Both the position numbers and the translations under genes were made by a program. This document shows, one piece after another, positions 61,729 through 64,000 of a stretch of 64,000 nt of DNA (position 1 is the first letter of the stretch; every line of letters starts with the position of its first letter). The notes under the pieces are model-generated. The model did not search any database and had not been told where the DNA came from. It saw only the letters and a list, made by a program, of their open reading frames with translations. The DNA is from Burkholderia lata (GTDB lineage: Bacteria; Pseudomonadota; Gammaproteobacteria; Burkholderiales; Burkholderiaceae). The stretch is taken from NCBI RefSeq assembly GCF_000012945.1, contig NC_007511.1, forward strand, positions 1,116,001-1,180,000. The letters are read 5' to 3'.

Positions 61729-62448
61729 ATGGAACTGCGCTGGCAGGATGCCTATCAACAATTCAGCGCCGCGGAAGATGAGCAGCAGCTCTTCCAGCGG
61801 ATCGCCGCCTATTCCAAACGGCTGGGATTCGAATACTGCTGTTACGGCATTCGCGTCCCGCTGCCTGTTTCGAAGCCCGCGGTCGCGATCTTCAATACCT
61901 ATCCGGACGGCTGGATGGCGCACTACCAGGCGCAGAACTACATCGAGATCGACTCGACGGTTCGCGACGGCGCGCTCAGCACCAACATGATCGTCTGGCC
62001 GGACGTCGACCGGATCGAACCGTGCCCGCTGTGGCAGGACGCGCGTGATTACGGATTGTCGGTGGGGGTCGCGCAGTCGAGCTGGGCGGCCCGCGGTGCG
62101 TTCGGCCTGCTGAGCATCGCCCGCCATGCCGACCGGCTGACGCCGGCCGAGATCAACATGCTGACGTTGCAGACGAACTGGCTCGCGAACCTGTCGCATT
62201 CGCTGATGAGCCGCTTCGTGGTGCCGAAGCTGGCGCCGGCGGCGGGCGTCACGCTGACCGCGCGCGAGCGCGAGGTGCTGTGCTGGACGGCCGAAGGCAA
62301 GACCGCGTGCGAAATCGGCCAGATCCTCAGCATCTCGGAGCGGACGGTCAACTTCCACGTCAACAACATCCTCGAGAAGCTGGGTGCGACGAACAAGGTC
62401 CAGGCGGTCGTCAAGGCAATCTCGGCCGGGCTGATCGAGACGCCCTGA
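61729..62448 (+). CDS. cepR: LuxR-type quorum-sensing receptor CepR
   Basis: The 239-aa regulator has an autoinducer-binding domain (FEYCCYGIRVP; NTYPDGWMAHYQAQNYIEIDSTV; WPDVDRIEPCPLWQDARDYGLSVGVAQ) and a LuxR helix-turn-helix (LTAREREVLCWTAEGKTACEIGQILSISERTVNFHVNNILEKLGATNKVQAV). It activates cepI and many virulence genes with octanoyl-HSL. GGAG precedes the ATG. Confidence 0.97.
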   Translation: MELRWQDAYQQFSAAEDEQQLFQRIAAYSKRLGFEYCCYGIRVPLPVSKPAVAIFNTYPDGWMAHYQAQNYIEIDSTVRDGALSTNMIVWPDVDRIEPCPLWQDARDYGLSVGVAQSSWAARGAFGLLSIARHADRLTPAEINMLTLQTNWLANLSHSLMSRFVVPKLAPAAGVTLTAREREVLCWTAEGKTACEIGQILSISERTVNFHVNNILEKLGATNKVQAVVKAISAGLIETP

Positions 62449-62494
62449 CAGGGCGTGAGGGCGGCAGCGCGACATGCGGCTGCCGCCAGGCCGC

Positions 62495-63202
62495 TTACTC
62501 CATCATCGGCTCCGCTTCCTTCGCGGTCCAGCTCACGCTGGAAATGCTCTTCTCCATGCTCATCCGGCTCGCGATCTGCTCGAGCTTCTGCTGATCCTTC
62601 GGATGCAGCTTCAGTGTCGCGGTCACCTTCAGCCGGTCCGGCTGGTCGGGCACGTCCTCGCTCGTGAGGCTCTGGAACGACAGCGGCTTCGCATACATCG
62701 AGTTCGACAGCAGCGTGCGGATGTGCACTTCGTCGGAGGCCAGGCAGATCACGGTGATCTGGTATTCGCGCACGAGATCGGCGTTCGATACCGGCGTCGC
62801 GTTGATTGCCTGGCTGACGCTGCGCAACAGCGTATTGGTCAGCAGCACGACGCCGGTGCCGGCGAGCGCCGGCACGTAATGACCGGAACCGGACAGCACG
62901 CCGACGGCGGCCGAGCACCACAGCGTCGCGGCGGTGTTGATGCCCTGGATCGAGCCCTTGTCGCGCATGATCACGCCGCCGCCGAGGAAGCCGACGCCCG
63001 ACACGACGTAGGCGGCGATCTGCGTGACGCCCGCGACGCCGTTGCCAGTCAGCACGCCGAGCGTGACGAACAGGCAGGCGCCGCTCGCGACGAGCGTGAT
63101 CGTGCGCAGGCCGGCCGTGCGCTGGCGCATCTGGCGTTCGATGCCGATGGCGACGCCGCAGGCGAACGCGGTGAAAAGACGGAGTGCGAAATCGAAAGTC
63201 AT
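62495..63202 (-). CDS. mgtC: MgtC/SapB family membrane protein
   Basis: The 235-aa protein has the MgtC N-terminal transmembrane domain (FTAFACGVAIGIERQMRQRTAGLRTITLVASGACLFV; GFLGGGVIMRDKGSIQGINTAATLWCSAAVGVLSGSG) and a C-terminal ACT-like cytoplasmic domain. MgtC supports growth at low Mg2+ and survival in macrophages; in B. cenocepacia the homologue lies next to cepR as here. AGGAC supports the ATG at 63202. Confidence 0.92.
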   Translation of the reverse strand: MTFDFALRLFTAFACGVAIGIERQMRQRTAGLRTITLVASGACLFVTLGVLTGNGVAGVTQIAAYVVSGVGFLGGGVIMRDKGSIQGINTAATLWCSAAVGVLSGSGHYVPALAGTGVVLLTNTLLRSVSQAINATPVSNADLVREYQITVICLASDEVHIRTLLSNSMYAKPLSFQSLTSEDVPDQPDRLKVTATLKLHPKDQQKLEQIASRMSMEKSISSVSWTAKEAEPMME

Positions 63203-63234
63203 GGTTGTCCTGCCGTGCAAGGAGCGCGTGCCGT

Positions 63235-63358
63235 TTCGCGTCGCTGCGGCGCAAGGCCGAAGGCGACGCGAAGATAGCCGTCATCGCGCGGTACTGTACC
63301 GCGCGAATGCGTCATTCAGTGTGAAACGGTAGGCGTGCGGCTCGCGGAACGCGAGCCG
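63235..63358. repeat. Three successive hairpins upstream of mgtC
   Basis: TTCGCGTCGC (63235) pairs with GCGACGCGAA (63263). CGCGCGGTAC-T-GTACCGCGCG (63285-63305) is a perfect palindrome. CGGCTCGCG (63338) pairs with CGCGAGCCG (63350). They fill most of the 305-base gap upstream of mgtC. They could form an mRNA leader or include an operator. No separate gene is seen in this gap. Confidence 0.6.
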
Positions 63359-63507
63359 GGCAGGAGAACTGCGTCGGACAGGCGTTCAGGCGGCAAGCGG
63401 CGCACGCAACGGAGTGCTGCAACTGTCCACGATGGTTCCTGAAGGAAGAATGGGCGGCATTCTAGTGGGCGGCGCGCGCATGCGTCAACCGCCTCGCGGC
63501 GGTTGCG

Positions 63508-64000
63508 CTACTGCGCCGAGCCGATCGTCCCGGTCGCAAGCGCGAGCGCGGCAGCAGCGGACAGCGCCCCGGCATAGCTGTCGACCTCCGCGTTGCGGGC
63601 CGCCAGGAGCTGGCTTTGTGCGATCGTCGCATCGGTAACCGAGCCGACGCCGTTCCGGTACGCGGTCAGCGCCGCGTCGTAGCTCGTCTGTGCGGCATCG
63701 ACGAGCGCCTTCGCGGCGTCGTGCGACGCAAGGCTCGTCTGCACCGCGTTCTGCGCGGCGACGACCTGTCGGACGGCTTCCTCCTTGGTCCGCGTGAGTC
63801 GCGCGGAGGCGCTTTCCGCATCGTTGCGCGCCTGCATCAGCACGGCCGAGCGCAGGCCGCCGTCGTACAGCGGAATCGTCACGCCGAGGAACACGCCGCC
63901 GCCGTAGCGGCTGCCGTTCAGGTTGACGGTCGGCGCCTGGTCGCCGATCGCGGGCAGTGCGGAAATGGACGTGCCGCCGCTCGCGTACGACGTCGACGCG
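63508..64000 (-). CDS. TolC-family outer-membrane efflux protein, partial
   Basis: The frame runs off the right edge, so only the last 164 residues or so are seen: GVFLGVTIPLYDGGLRSAVLMQARNDAESASARLTRTKEEAVRQVVAAQNAVQTSLASHDAAKALVDAAQTSYDAALTAYRNGVGSVTDATIAQSQLL, the second OEP helical repeat of TolC/CyaE-like proteins. No gene between it and mgtC. Probably the last gene of an RND or type I export operon outside the window. Confidence 0.85.
   Translation of the reverse strand, partial: ASTSYASGGTSISALPAIGDQAPTVNLNGSRYGGGVFLGVTIPLYDGGLRSAVLMQARNDAESASARLTRTKEEAVRQVVAAQNAVQTSLASHDAAKALVDAAQTSYDAALTAYRNGVGSVTDATIAQSQLLAARNAEVDSYAGALSAAAALALATGTIGSAQ

Overview
The window comes from a GC-rich betaproteobacterium, almost certainly a member of the Burkholderia cepacia complex, and probably its second chromosome. 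The strongest evidence is at the right end: the AHL synthase gene cepI, the rsaM regulator gene, the cepR receptor gene and an mgtC gene lie in the order known from B. cenocepacia, with a cep box in front of cepI. Other family markers agree: DUF3331, DUF4148, a YXWGXW-type protein, an RND pump next to soxR, and many LysR and MFS genes.

Layout. 1-5.2 kb: the end of a membrane protein gene, an RpiR regulator, gamma-glutamyltranspeptidase and a dicarboxylate/amino-acid symporter. 5.3-9.6 kb: DUF3331, a type II NADH dehydrogenase divergent from a TetR gene, and a LysR gene divergent from an SDR gene. 9.7-16.2 kb: soxR divergent from a three-gene RND efflux operon, with a readable SoxR-type promoter. 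16.2-21.5 kb: an AceE paralogue, a MarR regulator, a stand-alone AceE C-terminal-domain protein and a GST; both divergent promoters carry the same palindrome. 21.7-31.3 kb: an NCS1 permease, an SDR/VOC/LysR/MFS catabolic cluster, a second MFS gene, a cysteine hydrolase and an amidohydrolase. 31.7-39.4 kb: LuxR and HxlR regulators, SnoaL, YXWGXW, a highly expressed porin, rnk, DUF4148, a CBS protein and ribA.

39.3-58.2 kb is a prophage integrated in the 3' end of ribA. It is bounded by a perfect 23-bp direct repeat (39339-39361 and 58145-58167). It keeps an integrase, an AlpA-like regulator, many tiny early genes, a C4/Icd-like structured region, terminase subunits and a gpW-like joiner. It has been cut down by deletions. 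One ORF fuses the N-terminus of a portal protein to a lytic transglycosylase; another fuses the N-terminus of a DNA-circularisation protein to the C-terminus of an SRAP protein. No capsid, tail-tube, lysis or CI-type repressor gene is visible, so it is a defective remnant. It carries cargo: a reverse-strand HNH-like gene inside the packaging region, and a reverse-strand HEPN-domain gene with an unknown partner beside attR. That pair is the best candidate for an undescribed phage-borne system.

58.2-64 kb: a GNAT acetyltransferase, a VOC protein, then cepI with its co-oriented partner gene, rsaM, cepR, mgtC with a hairpin-rich upstream region, and the end of a TolC-family gene running off the window. 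No tRNA, rRNA, CRISPR array or complete insertion sequence was found. Protein functions come from recognising motifs by eye; no database search was run.
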